64,000 bases of DNA. Origin: Verticillium longisporum (Eukaryota > Ascomycota > Sordariomycetes > Glomerellales > Plectosphaerellaceae). Positions 47,301 to 61,023 of the stretch are shown here, in pieces. Each line of letters begins with the position of its first letter. The first letter of the stretch is position 1. Under the pieces are notes generated by a model that ran no database searches, was not told where the DNA came from, and worked only from the letters and a program-made list of their open reading frames with translations. Location: positions 3,968,001-4,032,000 of the forward strand of contig JAETXT010000005.1 in assembly GCA_019188255.1 (NCBI GenBank), written 5' to 3'. Made by a program: the position numbers and the translations under genes.

Positions 47301-50300
47301 CGTGCGCAGACTCGAGGTAAGTTGCCATGTCGTCAAGGCGCACGCACCATCCCGTTCTCTCATCCCACGCGAATGATAAGGCCAAGCATACATACCGTCA
47401 TCTGTTTCCCGAGTTGCTGATAGCGTGGATGTTGGAAGATAGATGGCCACGGGGGATAGTCCCCCCACGATCATGAGGAGATTCTGGCACCTGTGACTCC
47501 TCGCCTATCTTGGCTCCCGTCGACGGCTATTCCGTGCATCCCGTATGCTAATGGGGAGCGCGTGTTTTCAACTTGATGCAGGCACGCTGGACCTGGTTAA
47601 CTCGCGACCCTGTTCATCGACACCCTGTAAATCAATTGCCTCCCGTTGGTAAATTGCTTTCCCCACCACCCGCCCGCGACACGACGAACTGGGTCGAACC
47701 CGGTTGTAATGAGGCATCGGAGTAGATACAGACACGATACTGATACAAAGGCAGCCAGGGCCTGAGGTGACATCAATCTCCCAAACCCCACGCCTTGTTT
47801 TCTAGAAGCAGCATAGATGCCGGTAGTTCAGTTGATGGAAATGAACCAGGCCACTGTTTCGCCCTAATCTCATCTCCCGCCGGGGCAACACTACGACGAC
47901 GCTCCCCGACAGTAGCGGCTTCGCCACTGAAGTGCCTACCAACGCCATTTCACCTGCAGGAATAAACCACGGATTGGCCCGTATCAGGGTTGGCTTGGCG
48001 GAGAGATTAGTAGAGCCTAGCGGCCTGGCGGGCGGGAAGTACTGGGGCCGAAGACGGTGCGAAGCTTATTGATTGGTTTGGCGATCCATCAAGACCAATT
48101 GAGTCCGGTCCAGTTGGAACGCCGCCGTGTGCGATTTTTGGGCATCAGTGGATGGCAAAGAAGTAGGCCGACTGCCTGGGCTAAGTTCATTGCCATGTGC
48201 CTCGGACTGCCTTTGCGCTACCTGGTGCTCCTCGGGACGAAGACCCTGAATCGGGCGTGAACGAGCGAGCGTGGCGACATCTTTGCAACCATCAGGGTCG
48301 GTGTGGGTAGTGAACGTAGCATGTCTGCCTTTCCCACACTGTTATCGCGTGGCTTTGGTTTCTGGATGCTTCTTGGCCAGTTTCTCTACTGCGTTGCCAG
48401 TGGGAAATGGCCAAATCCAGTAGCTTCCTCGGCGACTTGGGTGCCCAGCGTCGCATCATCGTGGGGCCCTGAAACCTTCTCGAACGTCCAGCGCACAACG
48501 GACTGATACCTTGGGTACCGCGGATGTTCCCTATTGGGTCGGTCGAGGACCTTTGTGGAGGCTTGCATTGGTACCTGCGCAAGGGTCAAACGACCTGGCC
48601 GTCTTGGGACAAAGGGCCAGAGGCGCCCCGCGGCGCCGGTCTAACGGGGAGGACCTTGGGGTGTTGCCGGGTCCATGGGGGCAAACACTGTTAGGGCCCT
48701 TGAACCCTGGACAACATCCTGGTATCCTAGACCGGGTCTGTCTTCCCAGGCCCTGGTCTTGCCACCTGCCAGGCCTGCTTCCCGAGCCTTCCCTCTTTCG
48801 ACAAGCTGGCGTTGGAAGGCCCAGACATAGTCTCGACTCGAGGACGGCGGCCGATACTCTGGTGCTGGGGACAAGGGCCCTCGCAAACGATCAAACACCA
48901 AAGGGCGAGCAAGCTGAACTGAATCGGTCGGTATCTGCTCGTTGAACTTCCCAATACTAGTCATTATGCCTTCCCCAACATTATGTGACTTTGGCTGTCT
49001 TCCGTTCCGGCCGATGTACTGGTGTCGGCGATATCGGAAGCATCGTTAATCCAACTACCTAGCAAGGGCTCGATCTGCTCGTGGGACTGCTCAGTATTCG
49101 CGATCAATGCCCATCAGCACGCAACGTCGGCAGCCCCAAAGGCCTGGCAGGCACTTTCTTCCACTGTATCTGTCAGTGTGGGACACTCCGACCCCGGGTC
49201 CCAGGGCCCAAAGATGGATGAGACCCTACACCTCACCATACAGGGTTCGCTCGTTGCGGAGGATTTTCATGCCAAGCCGAGCCATCGTCTTCGCCTCGGT
49301 GTGAGCTCTGGCTCCCGCCATCGGACCGCCCAACCAGCCCTAGTCCAAAGCTCTCACCGGTTCACCCGGCCCTTTAGATTTCTCAGATGTTGAAGCCTGG
49401 GCATATCGAGCCACAACAGCCTGTAGGACAGGCTAAAAGGCCCCGAGTTCGTCTGGATTTCCAAGGGCCCCTTGGCGACCTGTCTGCGATCTTCGAGATT
49501 TATGTCAGTCTGCGGCGAAGACCCTGGACAAGACCTGCGGATACTAGGATGAGAGCCAGGGACAAAAATTCGCTTTAAATTGACGGACAGGGGCCCCCTA
49601 CCTTTAGTCCCCTACCAAAATCCGGGGCAATCATCGTCCTCGGATTGTGCCCTCTTTTGGACTCGATCGCCGACGTGGCCGATGTTCCCCATCGGCAGGA
49701 TTCCCCATCCTATAGCCACCAGACGGACGAATGCCTAGCAAACACCACCACCGCCTCAGCTTAAAAAGCTAGCACGAGTCGGACGTGGCATATGAGAATC
49801 CGCGAGACGAGCCAAGCACTAGGATCCGATGTCCAATTCGCCTCTCAGGCGTCAAAGATGGTCCAACCCCGCCTCGCCCGCATCTGATGGAGCGAGATTC
49901 GGATTTGGGCCCAGCCAAGCTGACGATCAGCCACCAAGCGCGATAATCTTCGTGTACCTTGTTTCTTCTCCTCAATCATTGCCGAATAGAGGTTGTCGTA
50001 CACTTCCTCAAGCATGATCGGGCATCCGATGCTTTGGCAACGCCAGGAAGCTCGGTCGGTCGGATGAGAAGACCATGAAAACTCTGCACTCGTATTTGAC
50101 TTAGCCCCCAACTGGTGGAAGAAAGGCCGGGTAAAGGAGCCGGAGGGTGTTCGCAATTCGGTTAGGATTCACCAGTTCCGTAGGTTTGGGACCATGGCCT
50201 CGATTTTACCTTTGACCGACCCAACCACCACGTAAGGTGCAGCGATTGCGAGGGGCGGGTTGAAACGTATTTGCATCCAACCTAGTCGGCGGAGTCAAAG

Positions 50301-53300
50301 GATGACCCGTCTGGCTGGCTGACAGGTACTGGACAGCAGGTACGGCAAAGGACCAGGAGCAGTCAGGCTTGCATGACGCCAGTTGGCGTCTTCAAGCAAC
50401 CAGAACCCACGTCAGTTCCATCCCAAATACGACTAGTCACAATCCTCCATTGTCCCCGAAACATCGATGGTTGGGTCCGATCAGCGAAACCCACAGTCCC
50501 AGGTCGCCAAAAGTGACAGCGTCGACTTGCCGGTTCCGCGAAGCCTTCTGCAGGGGGGCTGGTCACCATAGTTTGGCCGAGAAAATCCAGCCGATGGTCG
50601 AGGCAAGCATGGGTTTCGGCACTGAATTCGAGCCATAACCACGTGCTCGCCATCTGATGAGAGGGGACCTTGAGTAATCCACTATAGTAGAGGTTGGCCT
50701 GCAGAAGCAGTCAGTCGGCCCATGATCCAGAGAGGGCAAAGGTGCGCCTTGGAGGTCGCGCATGTGGGTAACTTGTGCAACCAGTCCTTGCATTTTCTGG
50801 GCTTGGAGTCGACGTTCCTGCATGTTTGTGTTTGTTCCTGCATTTGTGTGCAGACAAGTGCATCAATATGCAAGCGTTGGTAAACCTGATGGAGAAGGTG
50901 GCCCATGCAAGGTACTGCGGCCTGCAGATTGGATGGTCAGACTCAAAAGTACCTCATAACTGGAGATACTTGTGAAAAGCCAACGGCTCGTGCCCGATAG
51001 TGTTGCTCTGTCGGCCCTCAAGGTTGCATGAGAGGCTGGACTCTTCCCTGTCCTTCCTACGAGCGCCGGGGAATGAAGATCACCACTCGGGCGGCGTGTG
51101 AACTTGGCCCATCTAGGCAAGTTGTGACAGTGGGCTGATCAGTTGCATGTGTGTGATTATGCAAACCCATGCATATGATTGTGACCGCTCCAACAGTCCA
51201 CCCAAGTCATAGCAATTGACCAGCATGTGGAAGCGTCCTAATGCAGGTGGCGTGGCCCTGGCATCGACATAAGTCGGATGCATGTGGGTCGTAACGAGCA
51301 TAATAACGACGCGGATCATAGGACCGGCCGATTGTCGTCAACACGCCATGTACTGATAAAGTAGCTGCAGCACAGCCCCAGAGCTTCCTTGTTGTGCTGC
51401 GCGTTGTCTAGCTTCGCTTGTACTTGTAATGCCTACTGTGTCCGAGTCGCACTTTGATGGAGTCGGTTCCAGCAGTCGATCTAATGCATCCCACATTGTG
51501 CCTGAGTTATGCAGAGCTAATGTCTCAACTAAAGATTAGCGCGTGGGCGACATGGCTTACGTAGTTCAGTTCGGTACAAGTGCGGGCGTCACGGGCGTCT
51601 TCCAGTGGACGCGGGCCAAACCGAAGAAGGGCCAGCTCCATAGCGTTGGGCATCGGAAGGCATCATAGCCGTAGTTTAGCTGGTTGGAGCTGGTGACTAG
51701 AATCTTTCTGGGGGGTGCAGCCGCACCGCTTGGTCGAGCCCGCAGTACAATAGTCGAAGATCAGAAGTATTAGTCAAATAAATGGAAAAACCTAAGCATC
51801 ATCAGCAGAACCTGTTTGGGGGTGGTTGGCACCATACTTCGAGAGCCAGCGACTCCAACTGGCCAGCGCTCAAGTTGGTTCTGCTTATTATCTGATGAAA
51901 TGTCACCCTTCAGCTATGTGTATCTCGCGCTCAGGTTCGCTGAAAGAAGTCGCCAGGTCGCGGGTTGGTGGCGTCACCGGCGCGGGTACCTTACAGACTG
52001 GGCGCGCTGTTGAAAAGCATGCGAGGCGATTTGTCGACCGGGGTCGGAGACCAAATTCGTTCGGTTGGCGTCAACTTTGTGTGCACGCAGGCACATTGCT
52101 GTCTGTTGTGGACTTTGCCGGCGCCAGCACTTCAGCCGGCGACCCAAACGCAGAGTCCATACCATGCTGAGCGAATGAAGGGAAGGTGTCCATTGAGAGT
52201 TTCATGTTTCATCATCTGTCCAGCGCAGCCCGCATTGCATCTATCGTCCGATTCGACATAGCGGCAACTCGGCGTGGTCGATGGGCCGCAGCTCATCATT
52301 CGATCGACTCATCGTTCAGCAGGGAGTCTCGGAACTCTCCATATTCGTTTTCTCTCTCTTGCGTGTGGTGCGGTACCTCCAGTCACTTGAGCTCAGGTGG
52401 TGGGAATATCCTTTCGTATTCCTGAGGCGCCATCAATTGACTTCGAACCGTCGTCCGACGTGGGCTGGTGTCCCCATTGAAAGACCAAGGGGCAAGGCCC
52501 TGAGTCGGTAAAGTTAACGACGGCCTCTGCCGATAGCTGACTGCCTTTTTGTAATGGTTGGTTGGACTGGCATCATCGAAACTCGACATTGGCTTGCTTG
52601 ACTTGTCTTTTGAGGGCTTTTGTGTGCACGCGCATTCCGCAGGGGCTGGCTTGTAGACCAGGTTGGCTTGGACAGAGACAATATGTCATGATGCGGCGGG
52701 ATGGTGGAGGTGACAGGCAACAAGCATTGGTATCATTAATGGATGACCGACAAGACCATGGAGGACCCTAGATCAGTGCCGTTCCACAGCCTGTACAAGT
52801 ATACCTACCTACGTACAGACAGTAGACGCGAGCTCATGCTCAGTTTACCGGGGGCTGGTCCTTCACCCTCGTTCCCTGACACCTTCCCGTGGCGGGAGAT
52901 GGGGGCAAACAGCAAGGAGGGCAAGTCGAGGCAAGGGCTGCCTTCCCTTGGGTGTCTGGCAAGACCACGATGACCCAGGCAGCAACGATGGGACAATCCC
53001 AAGAAGCTCGACGAAGACGACCAATGTTTGATGCATTTGGTATGTGCCATGTTGGCCGCTCTATCAAATACCTCTGGTATTGTTCTTCAATTCCCAACAT
53101 CGTCTGATCAGCTGCTTCAGTTGCCGTTGCCCCATGGTTGACAGCAGCCACTTGTCGGTCAGCAATATTGGCTGATGAACGTAGATGCCCTCTATCACCC
53201 GGAATGAGAACTCTACCTGAATGAGGCATTGGTAGCAACGGACGGCGGCATGTCTTCATCCTCTCCAATGACGACATAGCTCGTCGATAAAACCGCGTCC

Positions 53301-56300
53301 AACGACGTATCGATCACAACAGCCGCCCGGTTGTTGATCTGATCACACAAAAGCGCGCGGCCGCTAATAATATTTACTGTTGAGTGGCGGGTCGGGCTAT
53401 CAAAGACTGAACACCCCTTCCAAAGAGACGCATCGCCATGGCCGCTCGGTGATAGGTGCTAGATGGTTTTCGGTGATGACCAGTCAGATCTAGTGACCAG
53501 GTACATTGAAAGCACCAAGCACCGACCGAGGGCTGTCGCCTTTGATCATGGTGGTGCAAGTCGCGCGACGTGTCTGCAGATCTGGTTTGAGAGATGTCCA
53601 TCCCCATTCCCGCTGACAATCGGCCCATCGGAAGCTTTGGGCGATCAAGGTGAACGAGAATTGACAGCCACGCTCAGCTCCTCTCAAACGCAGCCCAGTA
53701 GACCTCCATACCGTGCGGGCAGGACGCGAGACGGTTTGCAAAGACCAAAGCATGAACTGGACACGTCCTGCTTTACGCCCCCAGCTTCTCTCTTCAATGC
53801 CTCGGGCTTATCCGTCTCAGAGATCAATATGAAGGGAGTCACGCCTGCCACGGGCTGCACAGTGCAGGACGTTTCGTCCTCTCTCGGAGAACATGCACCT
53901 GAGCGTCAAACGCGGTCCAGCTGGAAGCATGAAGGGGTCACGGTTTGCCACTGAGAACGGCATGCACTTCTTCTAGGAGCTCGGGTTTTGTCGTCATCCT
54001 GGCAGGAGGCCCTAGAGAACCCAAAAGGAAGTATCCATTGGAGAGCGGCGCTTCCGCGCGCGCGAGAGAGCACCAGCGTGATGCGCGACAGGTCCAGTGA
54101 TCGGCACGCAGGCGGCGCAACGCCCATCGGTGGGCTTGTGATCAGCACTCAGTCACTAGCTAGAGGCTAGTGCGCGTATTCATTACTTTTGTGCCTTGCA
54201 TAGGCCCTCGGCGACACGACTGGTCGATCGTCGGATTGTGTGAGACTTGGAGGCCACCAACCGAATGCCTGTGCCCACCTCCTGCGGTTAGACAACACGG
54301 ACGACGCGCGCGCACAAGGACCCAGCGGACGAATGCCAATAGAGCGCGCCATTTGTGCAAGCTGGATGGCTGGCGCTATTCATCTGAGCACATATTATCC
54401 ACACCTTGGAGCCTATCAGAGCACCAGCGAACGCGAGCCCCGGGCTTATGCAGAGCCGAGTTACATGGGGTCCAGCTTTTTCAATTCGCACTTGTCTCTC
54501 AGCGCAGCGGGATGTTTATGAAAATCTGGCCTCTGTCGTCTCATCCCTCTTCACAATCATTAGTGGATCCAGGGCCACGCAATGTACCTTTCCCGGAAAG
54601 ATACATGCGCCGTTAGCGATGCAGGCGAGGATGGCCATGGCATGTGCCTGCTCGCCAACAAGATGCGCGACCGTCGATAGCACGATGCCGCTGGGTTCCT
54701 GGTGATGGATGATCTGGGTGCTACTCGAGCATGCAACGTCTACACAATGCGTCCTGTGCTGACGGCTTGCGCGGCAATTTCGTCCGCAGCTGGTACCGTC
54801 CTGCCTCGACTCGTACGCTGCCCGTCGTGTAGAGAGGCGCAAAAGAGAATGGCCTCTCTCTATTCTGGCAGGCCGGGTCAGTCCTGTGAACAGTTTCTCT
54901 TTCATGACGATTCGCCCTATGTCCACTTCTCGTATGGACTGGTGGGTTCACATATGCATCGGCATAATCGATGTCCACATCGTATTTTCTATGGGAGTAT
55001 TTTTTCCTGGCAAGGTACCTCGACATTTACCCACCTCGGTACGCTGGGACTGAAGAGACGACGCCAGGTGGGCGAGAGACGACAAGAGACAGGTCACCAG
55101 TCGTTGGAGGGTACCCGTCATATCGCGGTACATCCGGGAGGGCTGGTGTCGCGGCCAGATTTAGAAAGGGCTAGTGACTGCGCCCCCCCAGGCCCTCATC
55201 AGGCACCTCTCTCTGTTCGGGCAGGGCAGGTTGTGTGTGCCTGCAAAGTTTGGTTGAGGGAGCCCTGTGTGGGTGCAGACGCGGGTGGGAGGAGCGGAGC
55301 ATCACAGCTACTCGCACCACCAAAACCGCCGACGACGACAGCGAGACCTTTCGCCATCGACCGACCAGCACAGTGGAGAAGGATGCGGACGTGGACGTGG
55401 TGGGCCAGCCCACCACACCCATCTGAAGTTTCCACTTGCCCCAGACACGCCGACGGAGACAGGGGTGAAGGGTGGGCACTCTACTGCGCCGTCTTGCCCG
55501 CCCTCTCGTTCCTGGGTCGGCATCCCTGCACCTTCAGAAGTGTTCCCTGACCCCTGTCAGACTGAGTGAGACATGGGCGGCGGGGAGGGTCGGGGGACGT
55601 TCACTGGCAAGACTGGGTCCGGCGTGCCGATGCCAGGTCCCCTCCATCTACCTATCGATGACTTTTATCGCTGGGGCCCATCTGGGTTGATCAATGTGGG
55701 CTCTCGAGATACATATCCCCCGTCACCACCCACGCTCGCTCTCTCTGCCTTTGGTTTGATTCCTAGCAATCCATGATCGACAGTCTTGTCTCTCGACCCT
55801 GATGTGCCTGTGCGATCCCTTTTCTTCTTCATGACCGCTCGGTTCCTCCTTCTTTTGTGACTCGAACACATCATTCTTTGGGACTCTTCATATATCGAAC
55901 AGCCCCGTCCATCCTTTCAACTCACACGCAAGTAACCGTTCCGCCGCATCAGTCCTCGGTATAATCAAGAACCAACCACACGAGACTATTCGGACGAGTT
56001 TCATGTACTACAATCCCATCACGATATTTCGAGTCGTCTAGACAGTGTCCTTGTCCCATCAAGTCACCGTCGTCCAATCCTTATCGCTAGGAACCGAACA
56101 AACACCATCTTTAGGCAAACCACCAAACCCCAAGCAACCACGACACCAAATAGTTCCACGCTCAGGAACGTGTAAAGTAACAATACCATTATACTCGCAT
56201 AATCGACCCGAAAACATCACGCATAACGACTGCTTCACTCGCAAGATAACTCATCAACTGGTAGGTCCACGCCCGTATCAGACAGCTGTGTGCCCACCTG

Positions 56301-56302
56301 CC
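44368..56302. other. Gene-poor stretch of about 12 kb
   Basis: No open frame here has a recognisable family, motif or convincing splice structure, on either strand. The longest (54702-55550, 282 codons; 46756-47385, 209 codons) have composition and residue order like chance frames in GC-rich DNA. The sequence is not AT-rich and not full of TA words, so it does not look like heavily RIP-mutated transposon DNA. The right end must hold the promoter and leader of the MSN2-like gene. Confidence 0.5.
46513..46531. repeat. T19 homopolymer
   Basis: Nineteen T in a row in non-coding DNA. It could be the tail of an old reverse-transcribed insertion on the minus strand (A-tail), but no target-site duplication was recognised. 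Confidence 0.9.
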
Positions 56303-56353
56303 ATGATTCCTGGGAAGTTAACCACCAACAGCTTTCAGACGTCAAGGACCGAA

Positions 56354-58423
56354 ATGGACCCCAACATGATGACAGCACAGCCCTTCTTCTTTTACACGCC
56401 CGAGGCTAGGACCGACAACAGGCATCACGGGCGCTTTTCTCAGCAGCACCCCCAGCAGCACATGGCCATGGCCCAGCTCCCCGTGTACCCCATGGTGCCG
56501 ACACTACCTTCGACCCCCATGTACTCTCGCCCAAACTCTTCGTGCTCCCAAGTGACGGCGCCGCCTCCTACCCTCTACAGCAACGGCCCCGGCGTCATGA
56601 CGCCCGTGGCATCTCCGCAGCCTTCTCACCAGAAGCCAACCATCCTGCTGGAGACGGACGGTATGGACGACAACCTGTATTTCCCCTCGACACCGCCTCT
56701 GTCTAGTGCCGGTAGCAGTGTCAGTTCGCCCAACACATGCGACATGCTGCAGACGCCCATGAACCCCATGTTCTCTGGACTGGACGGTCTCGAGGACCCC
56801 AAGGAGATGCTTGAGCCTGTGGAGAGCGTAGCTCTGGACTGGTCCAGCTGCGGCTCTCCTCCGATGACGCCTGGTAAGCCCTTTCCGCAACATTGATTCC
56901 CATTTTCACTATTTGCCCCAGCACCCGTTTTTCATTCCCTCTTGCTCCTTTCCTCCATCTCTTGGGTGGACACGCCTCCATTTGCTATCGGGTTGTGATG
57001 GGAAATCCAAATTGGGCTACGCTGGCGGGACCCATCGTCTTCTTCCCCGACCCTGGTTAGCGCTTGCCCAAGTCCAGGCGTGAATGGAGCCAACTTTGAT
57101 GACTCTTGCCTTGCCTATCTCATTGTCACGCCTCAGGCAAGCAGCACAGTCGATGGAGCAAGGCCCGAAAGGCGGGAAAAGGAACCCACCACAGAACAAA
57201 TGCGCTAACCAGTTTTGGCAGTGTACCTTGGTCAAGCTCAGGCCCTGTCGCAATCTCGCCCTCTCAAGGTCAGCTCGCCAAACTTTGCCCCAGCTTCAAC
57301 GCAAAACACCACCAACTCCGTTGCAAGCGACCTTCTGTCGTGCCCCTCTCTGTCGCCCTCGCCTTCGCCTTATGCCAGGTCCGTCGCTTCTGGACAGGAC
57401 GTTGACTTTTGCGACCCTCGCAACCTGACCGTTGGCACTGCCACCCTGACTGCGGCGACCTCCAACCCCACGCTGGCAGCCGAGTTTCCTGCCTTCCCTA
57501 CGTCGTCCACTGCTATTGCCCCCCCCGTCGCTGCGCCCAACTTCGACTTCAACCCTGCTACTCCCCACGGTCTTCCTTCCTTTGAAGACCTCTCCGAGTT
57601 GGAGTCGGACGACGACTTTGTCAACGACTTGGTGAACCTTGCCGGCACTGACGTTGCCTCCTCGCGGCCCCGTGCCTGCACAGGCTCCAGCGTCGTGACT
57701 CTTGGTCACGCTAGCTTCATCGGCGACGACGATTTCAGCTTTGACGACGACGCCTCTTTCATCACTGGCGCCACCAGCCCAGTGAGCTGCCACTCTGACG
57801 CCGACTCTCACCAGGATAAGCGCCGCCGGGTCTCCGAGGAGGACTCCATCCCTACCATGGACGTTTCCGCCGACTCTGCCACGCACGCCTCGATTCAACC
57901 CCAGCCCGCTGCTGAGCCTACGCAGAGCACAGGCACTTCTGAGCGGAGGGAGTCTTCCAACTCGGATGGTGATGCCTCCCCATCCGCCACCACGCCCCTG
58001 CCTGCTCCCACGAACCGACGCGGCCGCAAGCAGTCTTTGACCGAGGACCCCTCCAAGACGTTTGTCTGTGAGCTGTGCAACCGTCGGTTCCGCCGCCAGG
58101 AGCACCTGAAGCGTCACTACCGTTCTCTGCACACCGGTGACAAGCCCTTCGAATGCCAAGACTGTGGCAAGAAGTTCTCCCGGAGTGACAACCTTGCCCA
58201 GCACGCCAGAACCCATGGCAGCGGCGCCATTGTTATGGATCTCATCGATGATGGCGGTGTTCACTCGTTTGACAACATGATGATTCCCCAAGCAGAGGAC
58301 TATCACCATCTCGGAAAGGTCCTCTTCCAGGTGGCCGCTGAGGTGCCCGGCAGTGCTAGCGAGTTCTCATCATCGGACGGCGAAAGCGACCAAGGCAAGA
58401 AGAAGCGCAAGCGAGCTGATTAA
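56354..58423 (+). CDS. MSN2/SEB1-like C2H2 stress-response transcription factor
   Basis: The two C2H2 fingers near the C-terminus are of Msn2/Msn4/Seb1 type: [20 protein letters not shown] and [20 protein letters not shown], with linker HTGDKP and the tail [14 protein letters not shown]. This class binds the stress element AGGGG. Two exons (56354-56873 and 57222-58423) flank a 348-nt intron, giving 573 aa. The splice joins SPPMTP to [17 protein letters not shown] choose the ATG at 56354 ([18 protein letters not shown]), which matches the family start; an in-frame ATG at 56303 would add 17 residues. The middle is Ser/Pro-rich with acidic patches ([26 protein letters not shown]) that probably activate. 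The end is basic (KKKRKRAD), a possible nuclear signal. The frame is intact. Confidence 0.9.
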
Positions 58424-59973
58424 GACCCTGCGCTCTCTGCATTTCTTCGCTTCAACACCACCAGGAGTGACACGCAGTGATCCCCCTGGTGCACGCCCCG
58501 TCACGATATCACGACTTCAGACATCAGCAGCATCTTCTCTCCAAGCCTTCCCCCACTAGCCTTGACGCAGATCCGGCCTTCGGGCTTGGATGACCTGCGT
58601 GACAGTCTACCATGGCGCGACACTGGGGTCGCGCATTAGAAGAATATCCATCATACGACGGCATGGATTGGTTTCAAAAGTGTTTTCCTTTTTCATTACT
58701 CAAGCGGCTTGTCATTTTCGCACTCCCCACCGGCCCTCACATGTATCATATGAATGTCAAGGTCTCCGGAAGATTCTTTTTCTGCGGAGGGCATGGTGTG
58801 GAGCGGCGCATCGTTCATAGTTGCATTGACGACCACAGACCGCTCGGCCAGCGAGGCGGCAAAGGGCAATTGGATCGGAAGGTTTAACGCGGCGTGTACG
58901 GTGGATTTTGTTTCACAAGAGCACAGACAGACAGAAAGGCATGGATCATGTTTTCTTCTTCGACTTGCACAGTCTTTGCTCGCTCCTCATGATCAGTCGC
59001 GCGTTTTCTTTTCGGTTTCGGTTTCGACCTCGAGTTTGGTTCAGCAGCATCTTCTTCTTTTACGCTCGTTGTAATTCCCTCTGTAGCAGGCGGTCCGCCG
59101 GGCAAGCAAACAAGCTGCCCCGGCAGGGTTGTCGGCCTTGGAATCTGCTCTTCTTGTTTACACTTCGTTGCTTCTTTCCTCTCCTCATGGATTTCATGGA
59201 TATATTCTGGCCTTGGAGAATTGGGTGTGGGTCACGTTGCACCGATTCGGATTTGCGGAAGCGTCAGAAGCGGCCACGGATGGTGCGAGTGCTGGTCACC
59301 GACCATCCGTCATCCCATTCTGCTCCCCGTCTCTTATCGGTACAAGCAAACAACGTGCCCTGCCTCCCTTGCGTCGAGGAGGAGTTTGTCCATATACATG
59401 TGGTGGCGCGAACACTAGAGCTTTGCCAGCCGGCATCTCTATGGCCAACCAGATAAAAAGAAAAAAAGAACCAAACACTTCTGCTGCTATCTCACCTCGA
59501 CCCTGCCGCTCTGTGACTTGTATCTCTGTCCACTGCTGACCTCACATGTCTTTGCCGCGGCCTTGGCCGTCAGACTTGGGGTGTCTCGGGGCATGTTTGT
59601 CGGACGTTGTCTCGTTCCGCACAACAGGTATGGTACGGTTTAGCTGCCAACCCCTCCCCGACTAGCCCCCGCCCGAGGGGCCGAGGAATTGGTCACCGTC
59701 AAGGTCACTGGGTCTGTCCGGGACAGATCGGTGTGCGAGAGAGAGAGAATATTGCATGTCTCATCGTTTCTTTGCAAGTTTGCCTTTGGAGACAAAGGGT
59801 CGGTCCCTCGTTCGTTCCACGCACCGGCTGGGCGATCCGACCGTGTCATAGAGGAAAGAAGAACCCCACCACGACGGGGTCGTTGGCTGCCCAAGTCACA
59901 ACGTATGTCTGTGTTCTTGTTGGTTGGTCACTTTCACGTCTTTGCCTGTCACTCGGGACTGTTTTTTTCTTCC

Positions 59974-59996
59974 TTTTTTTTTTTTTTTTTTTTTTT
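59974..59996. repeat. T23 homopolymer
   Basis: Twenty-three T in a row, in non-coding DNA, after a shorter T run at about 59962. Confidence 0.95.
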
Positions 59997-60028
59997 GCCA
60001 CAAACAAAACTTCGAGGGGCGGGAAAGG

Positions 60029-60047
60029 GAGAGAGAGAGAGAGAGAG
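60029..60047. repeat. GA dinucleotide microsatellite
   Basis: About nine copies of GA, 32 bp after the T23 run. Confidence 0.9.
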
Positions 60048-60439
60048 TCTGGGCCTTTCGCGTTAGAGTCAGTCGATCAATGTTTGTTTTGCCATGTCAT
60101 TGACGTTTGACCGCGTTTTTTTTTTTCACTTGCTGCAGGTCGCGACGCAAGGCAGGGAGGATGCGGAGGCGGGGGCGGGGCAGGTTTTAGGGAGAGGGGT
60201 CAGAGGTTTGGTGCGATGCTCCCTTGCGTTTTAGGGAGGGGCTCGCCGCGCGCGCCGCCGCCGCCGTGTCGTGTGGTATGCGGTTGACGTCTGGCGGCGG
60301 GGGTCCCGAGTCAGCAGTCCGCGTCCGAGGCTTACTTTTCTTTTTCTCTTGACAACGCTCGGGGCTTTTCGACTGTTCGGGTCTTGTCTGGGACTTTCTT
60401 TACGGGACCGTTTGTGGGTGGGTGGCGAGGTTTGGGCAT

Positions 60440-60505
60440 CTAGGTGCCTCACCCTAAAGTACCTAGGTGGGTGTGTTCCAGAGCCTACCTAAGGTACCTG
60501 AGGTC
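60440..60505. repeat. CCTAGGT/AGGTACCT word cluster
   Basis: Contains CTAGGTGCCT, GTACCTAGGTGGG, CCTACCTAAGGTACCTGAGG. It uses the same words as the clusters at 26.0 and 61.0 kb. Confidence 0.7.
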
Positions 60506-60963
60506 CTGCATGCTAGGCAGGGAGGTTTGGACCACTGGACGGCGGCACGCTCATGAGTCGAGCGTTGTGGGCGTGTCTGGCGTGTCTGGCGTAGCGGCCG
60601 TGGCGCTTTGGTTCTGGGATGATGGTTGTCGTGTCCACTTGGGCGCCGAGCGGCGGTGGACTTTGGAGGTCGTGCCAGGCACGCGACTTGAGGGTTGCAG
60701 AGCGCCCACCTACCAAATGGGGGAGGTTGGGCCACGAACATCGGGGCGTTGGGGAGGTTCTTCGTGTTGGGTGGGTGGTGTGGAGGAGATGGCTTCCTGG
60801 TCGGACCAAGGTACCTGATTAGGCCAGAGGGATGGACAGGCGCCTGACTTGGAGGCACCAAGGTCAGGTGCTGCCTTCAAGTCAGGCACAGCGTGCGGGC
60901 AGGGACGGCTTCGTCCGCGGTTCGGACCTCTGGTGGTGTTGAGCTCTAGGACGACCTCGGGGG

Positions 60964-61023
60964 CCTAAGGGTACCAACCTAGGTACCTAAGGTAAGGTAG
61001 GTAAGGTAAGGTAAGGTAGGTAC
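60964..61023. repeat. AGGTACCT/GGTAAGGTA repeat cluster
   Basis: Starts CCTAAGGGTACC and passes into a run of GGTAAGGTA units. The segment 60980-61003 is identical to 26076-26099. Confidence 0.85.

Noticed and set aside
46756..47385. 209-codon minus-strand open frame
   Set aside because: No motif, no family-like order, no splice context; typical of chance frames in GC-rich DNA.
47680..47720. Possible tRNA T-arm (GGGTCGAACCCGG)
   Set aside because: No matching acceptor, D-arm or anticodon arm at the right distances on either strand.
54702..55550. 282-codon plus-strand open frame
   Set aside because: Arg/Pro/Cys-rich composition without domain order; overlaps equally long frames in other phases.
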